From Betaproteobacteria bacterium MOLA814 (lineage in GTDB: Bacteria; Pseudomonadota; Gammaproteobacteria; Burkholderiales; Burkholderiaceae_C): DNA of 64,000 nucleotides. Below the pieces are notes generated by a model that was not told the origin of the DNA, did not search any database, and saw nothing but the letters and a program-made list of their open reading frames with translations. Location of the stretch: contig AYMW01000002.1 of the NCBI GenBank assembly GCA_000496475.1, forward strand, positions 124,001 through 188,000, given 5' to 3'. Below, in pieces: positions 17,119-24,585 of the stretch. The first letter of the stretch is position 1; every line of letters begins with the position of its first letter. Both the position numbers and the translations under genes were made by a program.

Positions 17119-17839
17119 CTCGTTCTTCAGTCGTTGGTCGCGCAAAAAGTCGCTCCTACGCGATCTGGATGACGCTCGCGAGAACGCAAACAATGAAAGC
17201 ATCGCTACGACCGCTTTGCAGCCAAGCCTGGTCAACGAAACTAGCGCGCCGCTGGTAACTTCAGCACAAGCGTCTGATAAAACCGCTGCTGAATCAGCGC
17301 AGGGAGATACACAAACTGAGCCTTTGCCTACGCTGGAAGACACCGAGTCGTTGGAGGTTGGTGCAGACGTCAGTCGCTTTGTTAAAAAGGGTGTTTCGGA
17401 CGCCGTCAAAGGCGCCGCACTGAAAAAGCTGTTTGCTGATCCAGCTTACAACTTCATCAGCGATATGGATGATTACGTCGAAGACTACAGCCAAATGGCG
17501 ACCATGACCACCCTTGAGGTGCGCAATTTGCAGCAGTCACAAGATTTGCATTTGTTTGAAGATCCACCTTGGAAGGTGGAGGCTCAAGCAAAGGCTAAAG
17601 CTGAGGCCGAAGCTGCAGCCGCAGCTCACAACGAGCTGTATGCGCCAACACCGTTGCCAAGCGAGCAGCTTGATGCACAAACTGATGGCATTTCTGAAGC
17701 TGTACCCGAGCAGGTCTTGACCGAACACAATCTTGAGACCATAGAACAAGCTAAACCGCCGCTTATAGCAGGTGTCCCACCTGTGAACAGCACCGATGCA
17801 CAGCAATTTAGCCCCCCAGTCGGGCCAGACCTTAAATAA
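17111..17839 (+). CDS. DUF3306 domain protein
   Basis: A 242-residue protein of the DUF3306 family. It begins MSDSFFSRWSRKKSLLRD, has a low-complexity acidic stretch, then the conserved core at about residues 108-155 (FVKKGVSDAVKGAALKKLF, then PAYNFISDMDDYVEDYSQ), and ends in an Ala/Glu/Pro-rich, probably disordered tail of about 75 residues. No cofactor motif is seen. Its start ATG 17111 lies inside the last codons of the DUF3305 gene and in another frame. With DUF3305 it forms a fixed pair of unknown role in formate dehydrogenase loci; a scaffold or assembly factor would fit, but this is a guess. Confidence 0.85.
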   Translation: MSDSFFSRWSRKKSLLRDLDDARENANNESIATTALQPSLVNETSAPLVTSAQASDKTAAESAQGDTQTEPLPTLEDTESLEVGADVSRFVKKGVSDAVKGAALKKLFADPAYNFISDMDDYVEDYSQMATMTTLEVRNLQQSQDLHLFEDPPWKVEAQAKAKAEAEAAAAAHNELYAPTPLPSEQLDAQTDGISEAVPEQVLTEHNLETIEQAKPPLIAGVPPVNSTDAQQFSPPVGPDLK

Positions 17840-17850
17840 GTGAATAACAC

Positions 17851-19938
17851 ATGACCCGTACGCTTTTGTGCTCTTGTAATGGCACGATGTCCCCAGACAC
17901 AGCCGGCACTGGTGAGAAGGTTCACACCGCACTGTGCCGTTTTGAAATGGGTAGCTTTTTGAAAGCAGCCCAAGGCGATGAGCCCTTGTTGGTGGCGTGT
18001 ACGCAAGAGCAGGCGCTATTTAACAGCGCAGCTGAGCACTCAGACCCGCCTGCTTACGCCCCGATTCGCTTCGTTAATATTCGCGAAACGGCAGGCTGGT
18101 CATCTGAAAAATCTCAAGCAGGCGCGAAAACAAAAGCGCTGTTGGCCGTTGCTTCTTTGCCTGACCCCGATCCTGTTGCATCCATAGAATATGTCAGCGA
18201 AGGCCGTTTGATGCTGGTAGGTCCTGCCTCCAAAGTGGTAGCTGTTGCCCAACTGGCACAAAAACGCTACAGCGAGTTGCAAGTCAGTGCGCTGATTACG
18301 CAAGCTGATGCCGACTTGCCCTTGATGCCAGGCGTGGCCTGGCTGAGTGGCTCGCAGGTGTCAGTGGCTGGTTATTTGGGTCGTTATTCAGTGAAGTGGT
18401 CACAAACCAACCCCATTGACTTGGAGGTCTGCACGCGCTGTCAAGCCTGCGTGTCGGCATGTCCAACTGGTGCCATTACAAGCCTGCTGCAAATCCGTAC
18501 CGACGTGTGCGACCGCACTGGAGCATGTGAGGTGGCCTGCGCCAGTGTGGGAGCCATTCGGTTTGACCGCTTGAATGAATCACGCGATCAAGTGGTTGAT
18601 TTGGTCATAGACCTCAACGAGTCGCCGTTGCTGCGTGCACTGGACGTACCACCTGGCTACAAACACGCCACCAGTGTTGAAGATGGCAAGGACGCCTTGG
18701 CCGAATTGAGCCAGTGGGTCGGGCGCTTTGACAAGCCTCGTTACTTTACCTACCAAGCTTCCATTTGTTCCCACGGCAGAAACAACACCATAGGATGTAA
18801 CAAATGTATTGATGTGTGTTCCACACAGGCGATTACATCGATTTTGACTGGTGGAAAAGGCCGGGTTGAAGTCAACCCCAACCTGTGCATGGGCTGTGGT
18901 GCTTGCAGCACTGTGTGTCCAAGTGGTGCCATGCGCTACAACTACCCGAGCGCTGACTACCAGTCACGTGCGTTGCGCACCTTGGTAAGCACCGCTACAG
19001 ATGCAGGGCTAAAAGAGCCAGAAATTTTGCTGCACAGCACCGATGACAGCGTTGGTGGTACAGCGTTGATTAACCGCTTGGGGCAATTGGCCGCGGGTGG
19101 TCGAGCCAAAGGATTACCGGCGAGGGTGATGCCATTTGCCTTGCACCATGCCGCCTCGGTTGGCCCAGAGCTGTGGCTGGCGGCGCTGGCCTATGGCGCA
19201 GCCCGCGTCACGGTGTTGTTGAGTGGGGAAGAGGCCAGCACTTACCGCGACGCGCTCAACGAACAGGTCACGTGGGTACGTGGTGTGATTGAAGCGTTGG
19301 GCGGAGAGCCCGACCGCGTGAGCATTATTCAAGCGCATTCGCCCGAGGCGCTTGACGGCGCTCTACAAAGCGCTGTTGCACGTCTTCCGCTGGTTACAAC
19401 GCGCGCCACATTCTCAGTCGGCAGCGACAAGCGCCATGCGCTGGAGGCGGCGATTGAGCATTTACTCGAGCACACCAGAGCAGACGCTCAGCGCACGCCT
19501 GCAGCCCTGCCTGTGGCTTTGCCTGCAGGTGCGCCATTGGGCGGTTTAACCATTAACAAAGATGCCTGCACCTTGTGCATGTCGTGTGTGGGCGCTTGCC
19601 CGCAGTCGGCATTAAAAGATGGTGGCGACCAACCGTTGTTGAGCTTGCTCGAGCGTGACTGCGTGCAATGTGGTTTGTGCGTGAGCACGTGTCCTGAAAA
19701 TGCATTGGCGCTCGCACCACGATTGAGCAGTGTGGCGCAACGGCGCACTGAGCAAACCTTGCACCTAAGCCGCCCCTTTCATTGCGTGTCGTGCCGTAAG
19801 CCGTTCGCAACAGAGGCGGTTATGAAGGCTATGTTGACCCGCGTAGGGGGACATTCTGCCTTTTCTGGAGATGCGTTGAAGCGTTTAAGTATGTGCAGCG
19901 ATTGCCGCGTAATTGACATGATGGAGAAAGCCGGATGA
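17851..19938 (+). CDS. Large multi-[4Fe-4S] ferredoxin-like protein of the formate dehydrogenase maturation cluster
   Basis: A 695-residue cytoplasmic protein with six cysteine groups of ferredoxin type. Four are canonical or near-canonical: Cys194/197/200/204, Cys346/349/352/356, Cys573/576/579/583 and Cys604/607/610/614. Two are irregular: Cys220/226/230, and Cys306 with Cys316/319/323. The C-terminus adds a CxxC pair twice (Cys645/648 and Cys682/685), which looks like a zinc-ribbon or rubredoxin-like site, and the N-terminus begins with LLCSCNGTMSPD. Between the second and third ferredoxin regions is a ~200-residue domain resembling the MvhD/HdrA-like electron-transfer folds. Proteins of this build occur in formate dehydrogenase loci, but their task is unknown: electron supply for maturation, or cluster storage and transfer, are options. 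It overlaps the next gene by four bases. Confidence 0.8.
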   Translation: MTRTLLCSCNGTMSPDTAGTGEKVHTALCRFEMGSFLKAAQGDEPLLVACTQEQALFNSAAEHSDPPAYAPIRFVNIRETAGWSSEKSQAGAKTKALLAVASLPDPDPVASIEYVSEGRLMLVGPASKVVAVAQLAQKRYSELQVSALITQADADLPLMPGVAWLSGSQVSVAGYLGRYSVKWSQTNPIDLEVCTRCQACVSACPTGAITSLLQIRTDVCDRTGACEVACASVGAIRFDRLNESRDQVVDLVIDLNESPLLRALDVPPGYKHATSVEDGKDALAELSQWVGRFDKPRYFTYQASICSHGRNNTIGCNKCIDVCSTQAITSILTGGKGRVEVNPNLCMGCGACSTVCPSGAMRYNYPSADYQSRALRTLVSTATDAGLKEPEILLHSTDDSVGGTALINRLGQLAAGGRAKGLPARVMPFALHHAASVGPELWLAALAYGAARVTVLLSGEEASTYRDALNEQVTWVRGVIEALGGEPDRVSIIQAHSPEALDGALQSAVARLPLVTTRATFSVGSDKRHALEAAIEHLLEHTRADAQRTPAALPVALPAGAPLGGLTINKDACTLCMSCVGACPQSALKDGGDQPLLSLLERDCVQCGLCVSTCPENALALAPRLSSVAQRRTEQTLHLSRPFHCVSCRKPFATEAVMKAMLTRVGGHSAFSGDALKRLSMCSDCRVIDMMEKAG

Positions 19939-20609
19939 GCGATGGTAAAAAAATGGCTTTTACGCCCAAGGTTGTCGCCTCAGATCATGGCTATAGTGAA
20001 GAAGACTTAGCCCGCGCTGACACCTATGGCTTGTTGGCAGAGTGGTTTGCCCGTGCGCCAACGGATGATTTTTTCAACCGTTTGGCAACAAGTCCCGCTA
20101 TACCAGTTGCCGATCAAAGTGACTTGGCCAATGCGTGGCGCGCACTGATGGATGCCGTTTCTAGAGCCAACCCGGGTGAAGCTGGCGATGAGTTCGATGC
20201 GCTCTTTGTGGCAGTCGGTAAGCCTCCTGTTGCACTGCATGCGTCTGTGTACATGGGCGGCTCTATGAACCAAACTGTATTGGTTGAGTTGCGCAGCGAC
20301 TTGGCGGTAATGGGCTTGGAAACCAACTCTGACAAAGGTGAAACCGAAGACCATTTCGCCACGCTGTGTGAAATCATGCGTTACGTGATCGCGGCGCCAG
20401 ATGCCAAAGGCAGTACCTTGGTTGAGCAGCAGCGGTTTTTTGCATCTTACTTTCAGCCATGGGCTGATGCCATGTTTGAATCTGTACAAGAGCAACCCCA
20501 AGCGAAGGTGTACGCAGCTGTTGCCAGCTTTGCCAAATCTTTCTTCGCTATAGAAAGACTTTCTTTTGACATCTATTCAGCCAGCTTAGATGCGGCGCAC
20601 ACACCATGA
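19935..20609 (+). CDS. TorD/DmsD-family chaperone for a TAT-exported molybdo-enzyme
   Basis: A 224-residue, all-helical protein of the TorD superfamily. The family marks are an N-terminal ADTYGLLAEWFARAPTDDFFNRL and the central helix pair around DEFDALFVAVGKPPVALHASVYMGG (the E-x-x-x-L-F and P-x-x-S-x-Y pattern), then DHFATLCEIMRYVI. Such chaperones bind the twin-arginine leader of one enzyme and delay export until cofactor is in place. The exported formate dehydrogenase encoded at 12.1-15.1 kb, with its long TAT leader, is the obvious client; this pairing is inferred. It overlaps the genes on both sides by four bases. Confidence 0.88.
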   Translation: MSDGKKMAFTPKVVASDHGYSEEDLARADTYGLLAEWFARAPTDDFFNRLATSPAIPVADQSDLANAWRALMDAVSRANPGEAGDEFDALFVAVGKPPVALHASVYMGGSMNQTVLVELRSDLAVMGLETNSDKGETEDHFATLCEIMRYVIAAPDAKGSTLVEQQRFFASYFQPWADAMFESVQEQPQAKVYAAVASFAKSFFAIERLSFDIYSASLDAAHTP

Positions 20610-21214
20610 TTGCAGACCGTGTAACAGGCCTAATTTTGGCAGGAGGCAGAGGCTCTCGCATGGGCGGTCAAGACAAGGGCTTGCAGCCACTGAGAGGTAT
20701 GCCATTGGTCATGCACGTGTTGTGGCGCTTGGCGCCGCAAGTGCAAGACGTGGTGATCAATGCCAACCGTAACTTAGGTGCTTATGAAGGCTTTGGCCGC
20801 ACCACAGTGCCTGACGTGAGTGGTGATTTTCAGGGGCCATTGGCCGGCATGTTGGCCGGTTTTCCTTACTGCGAAACCGATTGGATGATGGTCGTGCCGT
20901 GTGACGTGCCTGACTTGCCTATTGATTTGGTTGAGCGTTTGGTAATGGCCGCTGAGGCTGTTGATGCTGTGGCTGCCATGCCCAGCACAACAGAAGCAGA
21001 TGGGCGCACGCAAACGCACCCAGTCTGTTTGCTACTTCGAGGTGATCTCTATGAGCACCTGACAGCTTTCATGAAAGATGGTGGGCGAAAAATTGATGAC
21101 TGGACCAAACCTCTTGGCGCGCTAGAGGTCCCATTTGACAACGCCAAGGCCTTTTTCAATGCCAATACCTTGGCTGATTTAAAGCAGCTTGAAATTGAAG
21201 CGGCCACTAAATAG
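20606..21214 (+). CDS. mobA: Molybdenum cofactor guanylyltransferase
   Basis: A 202-residue nucleotidyltransferase that joins GMP to molybdopterin to give the MGD form needed by both formate dehydrogenases in this window. The N-terminal GTP-binding motif LILAGGRGSRMGGQDKGL is complete, the next segment LQPLRGMPLVMHVLWRLAP is typical, and VPCDVPDLPIDLVERL contains the metal-binding aspartate. Length fits E. coli MobA (194). Start ATG 20606 overlaps the chaperone stop (ATGA). Its location in the cluster, rather than with mobB or other Moco genes, points to co-supply with the enzymes. Confidence 0.94.
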   Translation: MIADRVTGLILAGGRGSRMGGQDKGLQPLRGMPLVMHVLWRLAPQVQDVVINANRNLGAYEGFGRTTVPDVSGDFQGPLAGMLAGFPYCETDWMMVVPCDVPDLPIDLVERLVMAAEAVDAVAAMPSTTEADGRTQTHPVCLLLRGDLYEHLTAFMKDGGRKIDDWTKPLGALEVPFDNAKAFFNANTLADLKQLEIEAATK

Positions 21215-21289
21215 TCATTGCGAGGCCATTCATATCCATGACTCTTTAGTCGTGCGTCATACCCTACATATTTGTCTGTAAGTACTCCC

Positions 21290-22120
21290 ATGCACCGTCC
21301 TGTTTTAAGTCACGCATCCGTGCCTCTGGTCACTGAAGTCGAGGTTGTCGACGAAGCTGGCCGTACCAAGCGGATTTACATTCCCGGCGAACGACCTCTC
21401 ACTATTTATGTCAACAACCAAGAGCTGGTGACCCTCATGACCTTGGGTGGTGAGCCTGAGGCCCTGGTGTTGGGTTGGTTGCGCAACCAGCGCCTCATCA
21501 CCTCCTTGAATGATGTATTGAGTGTCCAAGTGGACTGGGATGTTGAAGCCGCCGCTGTGACAGCACAGCCAGAAGTGTTGACTGCGTGGAACAAGGCGCA
21601 AAAGCAGCGCATCGTCACCACAGGTTGTGGGCAAGGCACCATGTTTGGCGACGTGATGTCCGATATCGAAACCATTCAGTTAAACCCAGATGCCCGTCTG
21701 TCTCAAGATGTGTTGGTTGAGGTGGTCGGTTCTATTCGGACCCATCCCTCCATCTACAAGCAAGCTGGCTCCGTCCACGGGTGTGGGCTATTTCGTGGCA
21801 CGGAGTTGTTGATGTTTGTAGAAGATGTCGGACGTCACAACGCCGTCGATGCCATCGCCGGTTGGATGTGGCTCAATGATTTAAAGGGTGATGACTTGGT
21901 CTTCTACACCACGGGTCGTTTGACATCTGAGATGGTGATCAAGGGTGCTCAAATGGGCGTGCCTTTTTTGCTGTCTCGCTCAGGCGTCACCAATATGGGT
22001 TTGGAGATGGCCAAGCAAGTTGGTCTGACTCTGGTCGGGCGCTGCTCTGGGCAACATTTTCTTGTTTACAACGGTGCCAATCGCATAGTACGACCCGTGC
22101 TGAATGCTGCAAATGTTTAG
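21290..22120 (+). CDS. fdhD: FdhD-type formate dehydrogenase sulfurtransferase, variant without the CxxC pair
   Basis: A 276-residue FdhD-family protein. FdhD passes a sulfur from a cysteine desulfurase to the Mo/W-bisMGD of formate dehydrogenases, without which they are inactive. The family is shown by EDVGRHNAVDAIAGWMW, FYTTGRLTSEMVIKGAQMGVPFLLSRSG and LTLVGRCSG. The site corresponding to the essential CxxC of E. coli FdhD (CGVCG) reads TGCGQGTMF here, with only Cys113; a second cysteine is at 165 in SVHGCGLF, where E. coli has THAAA. How sulfur is passed in this variant is therefore open. ATG 21290 is chosen by N-terminal plausibility; TTG 21272 is an alternative, and neither has a strong ribosome site. 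Confidence 0.88.
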   Translation: MHRPVLSHASVPLVTEVEVVDEAGRTKRIYIPGERPLTIYVNNQELVTLMTLGGEPEALVLGWLRNQRLITSLNDVLSVQVDWDVEAAAVTAQPEVLTAWNKAQKQRIVTTGCGQGTMFGDVMSDIETIQLNPDARLSQDVLVEVVGSIRTHPSIYKQAGSVHGCGLFRGTELLMFVEDVGRHNAVDAIAGWMWLNDLKGDDLVFYTTGRLTSEMVIKGAQMGVPFLLSRSGVTNMGLEMAKQVGLTLVGRCSGQHFLVYNGANRIVRPVLNAANV

Positions 22121-22158
22121 CCGTAAGCATGTGTCACGCTGATGTTTTTAGATAGTTC

Positions 22159-23694
22159 ATGTTCTTAGACAGTTTTTCGGCTGCTTGGCAGATGATGCTG
22201 GGCTTGGACGACACATTGGTGCACATTGTGTTGCTGTCTTTGGCTTTGAGTGGCTTGGCTTGCTTGTTGGCATGCGTGCTGGGCATCTCAAGCGGCGCAT
22301 GGTTGGCGCTGGTTGATTTCAAAGGGCGCTCAGCCCTGATCACACTACTCAATACAGCCTTGGCTCTGCCATCTGTGGTGGTGGGCTTGGTGGTGTATTT
22401 GCTGCTCTCGCATTCGGGGCCGCTGGGCTTTCTGGGTTGGTTGTTCTCCTTCAAGGCCATGGTTGTTGCCCAAACCATTCTGGTTTTACCAGTGGTCATT
22501 GCACTTACCCGACAACTCATTGCCAGCGCTGACAACTTGCAAGGCGAGGGCTTGCGTGCGTTGGGTGCGGGCAAAACAGTGCGCGGATTGTTACTGGTTT
22601 GGAACGAGCGCTTCGCCTTGATGACCGTCGTGTTGACTGGCTTTGGTCGGGCCGTTTCTGAGGTGGGCGCGGTGATGGTGGTAGGCGGCAACATAGAGGG
22701 TTTCACGCGCGTCATGACCACGGCCATTGCACTTGAAACCAGCAAAGGTGATTTGCCAATGGCCTTGGCGCTGGGTATGGTGTTGCTGGGTGTGGTGCTG
22801 GTGTTGAATGCTGCTGTGTCTGCCCTCGCGCAGTGGGGTGGAAATAGCCTTGCATTGCCAGCAGCGTCCAACCTATCAGCCCAACCAACCCCTATAAACG
22901 CTACACCCGCTACAACGCACCCAGCCATGAGCAGCTTTAGTCCAAAAGCAAAGGTGCCTACAGGCCAAGTGATGTTGAGTTTCAACAATGTAAACGTTAG
23001 CCTGAAGGCTGACAACGCAGGCACACGGGCGGTTCCTGTGTTGCACAACATTCATTTCTCACTGTGTGAAGGTGAGCGCGTGGCGTTGGTTGGTGCCAAC
23101 GGCTGTGGCAAAACAACGCTGATGCGTACCATCGCAGGCTTGGTGCCCATTGCCTCTAACCAGTCGACCATGCAGTGGGTGCAGCCTTGTAAAACCGTAT
23201 TGCTTGCGCAAGCGCCCAAGCTGCTGCGCTTGTCGGTAGCCAACCACGTGCGGCTTGCTGCCTGGTTGGCTGGTGACACGTGGCAACAGGCTGCCACGAC
23301 AGCGCAGGCGGCACTCAAGCATTTAGGCATTGCGTATTTGTCGCCATTGAGCGCCGTGACATTGTCGGTTGGTCAAAGTCAGCGTGTGGCTTTGGCCCAG
23401 TGCCTGGCGAGTCGTTCACACGTATTGCTTCTAGATGAGCCCACAGCAAGCTTAGACCCGCATGCCAAACGCGAAGTGGAGTCCGTGGTGCACAGTTTGG
23501 TCACGCACACAGGCGGGCCCAGCTTGGTGTTTGCCAGCCATAATTTGGGGCAAGTCAAACGCCTGGCCACACGCGTGATTTATATATTGAATGGGCGCAT
23601 TGAAGCAGACCTACCGGTGCAGGCGTTTTTTGATACACACCGCGTCTCACCACGGCCTTTGGTGGATATGTTTTTAAGAGGAGAACTGTCGTGA
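22159..23694 (+). CDS. Tungstate-type ABC transporter, permease and ATPase fused (TupB-TupC)
   Basis: A 511-residue fusion. Residues ~1-225 are a TupB-like permease: several membrane helices, the coupling loop around EGLRALGAGKTVRGLLLVWNE, and the segment GRAVSEVGAVMVVGGNIEGF that marks tungstate/molybdate permeases of the TupB/WtpB class. A Pro/Ala/Thr-rich linker covers ~230-275. Residues ~275-511 are the ATPase, with Walker A GANGCGKTT (312-320), signature LSVGQ (402-406; canonical is LSGGQ) and Walker B ending Asp426-Glu427. TupB and TupC are normally separate genes. Tungstate rather than molybdate is inferred from the next gene's TupA features. The stop overlaps the binding-protein start (GTGA). 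Confidence 0.88.
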   Translation: MFLDSFSAAWQMMLGLDDTLVHIVLLSLALSGLACLLACVLGISSGAWLALVDFKGRSALITLLNTALALPSVVVGLVVYLLLSHSGPLGFLGWLFSFKAMVVAQTILVLPVVIALTRQLIASADNLQGEGLRALGAGKTVRGLLLVWNERFALMTVVLTGFGRAVSEVGAVMVVGGNIEGFTRVMTTAIALETSKGDLPMALALGMVLLGVVLVLNAAVSALAQWGGNSLALPAASNLSAQPTPINATPATTHPAMSSFSPKAKVPTGQVMLSFNNVNVSLKADNAGTRAVPVLHNIHFSLCEGERVALVGANGCGKTTLMRTIAGLVPIASNQSTMQWVQPCKTVLLAQAPKLLRLSVANHVRLAAWLAGDTWQQAATTAQAALKHLGIAYLSPLSAVTLSVGQSQRVALAQCLASRSHVLLLDEPTASLDPHAKREVESVVHSLVTHTGGPSLVFASHNLGQVKRLATRVIYILNGRIEADLPVQAFFDTHRVSPRPLVDMFLRGELS

Positions 23695-24512
23695 TTGCAT
23701 CGCTGTTGCTGCAACGTGCCCTGGTTGCTGTGTCACTCGCCGCCAGTTTGTTGGCCACATCTGCACACGCAGCCGATAACACCTTGGTGATGGCCTCGAC
23801 CACATCTACCGAGCAGTCTGGCCTATTTGCCCACTTGTTACCCGCTTTTACAACGGCCACAGGCATCAGCGTCAAAGTGGTGGCGGCTGGCACTGGTCAG
23901 GCCATTGATATGGCCAGACGAGGCGACGCCGATGTGCTGTTTGTGCACGATCCCGTTGCAGAAGACAAATTTGTTGCGCAAGGTTTTAGTGACAAGCGCA
24001 GCCCAGTGATGTACAACGACTTCGTGGTGCTAGGCCCAAGCGCTGACCCGGCAGGAGCGGGCGGGAAAGACATTGCCTTGGCGCTGCAACGCATTGCAGC
24101 GGCCAACGCTGGCTTCATATCGCGCGGTGACAACAGCGGCACCAACAATGCTGAATTGCGGTTTTGGGTGACTGCAGGTCAAACGACCAAGGGCGCAGGC
24201 TACAAAGCCTGCGGCTGTGGCATGGGTCCAGCACTCAACATGGCGTCGGCCTCCAATGCGTATGTCATGTCAGATCGCGCCACGTGGCTCAACTTTAAAA
24301 ATAAAGGCGACTTGACAATACTGGTGCAAGGCGATGAGCGCTTGTTTAACCAGTATGGTGTCATGGTGGTCAGCCCCACAAAACACCCACACCTCAATAC
24401 GCAGGCCGCACAAATTTTTGCGGACTGGGTGGTGTCTGCAGCAGGTCAAGCCAGCATTGCCAGCTACACAGTTGCAGGCGAGCAATTGTTCTTTCCCAAT
24501 GCCAAGCCTTGA
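23691..24512 (+). CDS. tupA: Tungstate-binding periplasmic protein (TupA-like)
   Basis: A 273-residue exported binding protein. A signal peptide ending SAHAA is followed by the TupA hallmark MASTTSTEQSGLFAHLLPAF, where the TTST loop and the nearby residues bind the oxyanion. Further marks are VVAAGTGQAIDMARRGDADVLFVHDP, PVMYNDFVVLGP and FISRGDNSGTNNAELRFW. These differ from ModA molybdate-binding proteins and fit TupA, whose members prefer tungstate very strongly. Start GTG 23691 has GAGGAG seven bases upstream and overlaps the transporter stop. Specificity is inferred from family; ligand binding has to be measured. Confidence 0.88.
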   Translation: MIASLLLQRALVAVSLAASLLATSAHAADNTLVMASTTSTEQSGLFAHLLPAFTTATGISVKVVAAGTGQAIDMARRGDADVLFVHDPVAEDKFVAQGFSDKRSPVMYNDFVVLGPSADPAGAGGKDIALALQRIAAANAGFISRGDNSGTNNAELRFWVTAGQTTKGAGYKACGCGMGPALNMASASNAYVMSDRATWLNFKNKGDLTILVQGDERLFNQYGVMVVSPTKHPHLNTQAAQIFADWVVSAAGQASIASYTVAGEQLFFPNAKP

Positions 24513-24585
24513 TTGCCCACGATGTATCCACAGCTTGGTATGTGATGGACCTTGAACCAGCTAACCGTATAAAGCCCTGATAGAC

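Noticed and set aside
22134-23051. 305-codon frame antisense to the fused tungstate transporter
   Set aside because: Low-complexity Thr/Pro/Lys-rich composition and exact antiphase with a clear gene mark it as a shadow.
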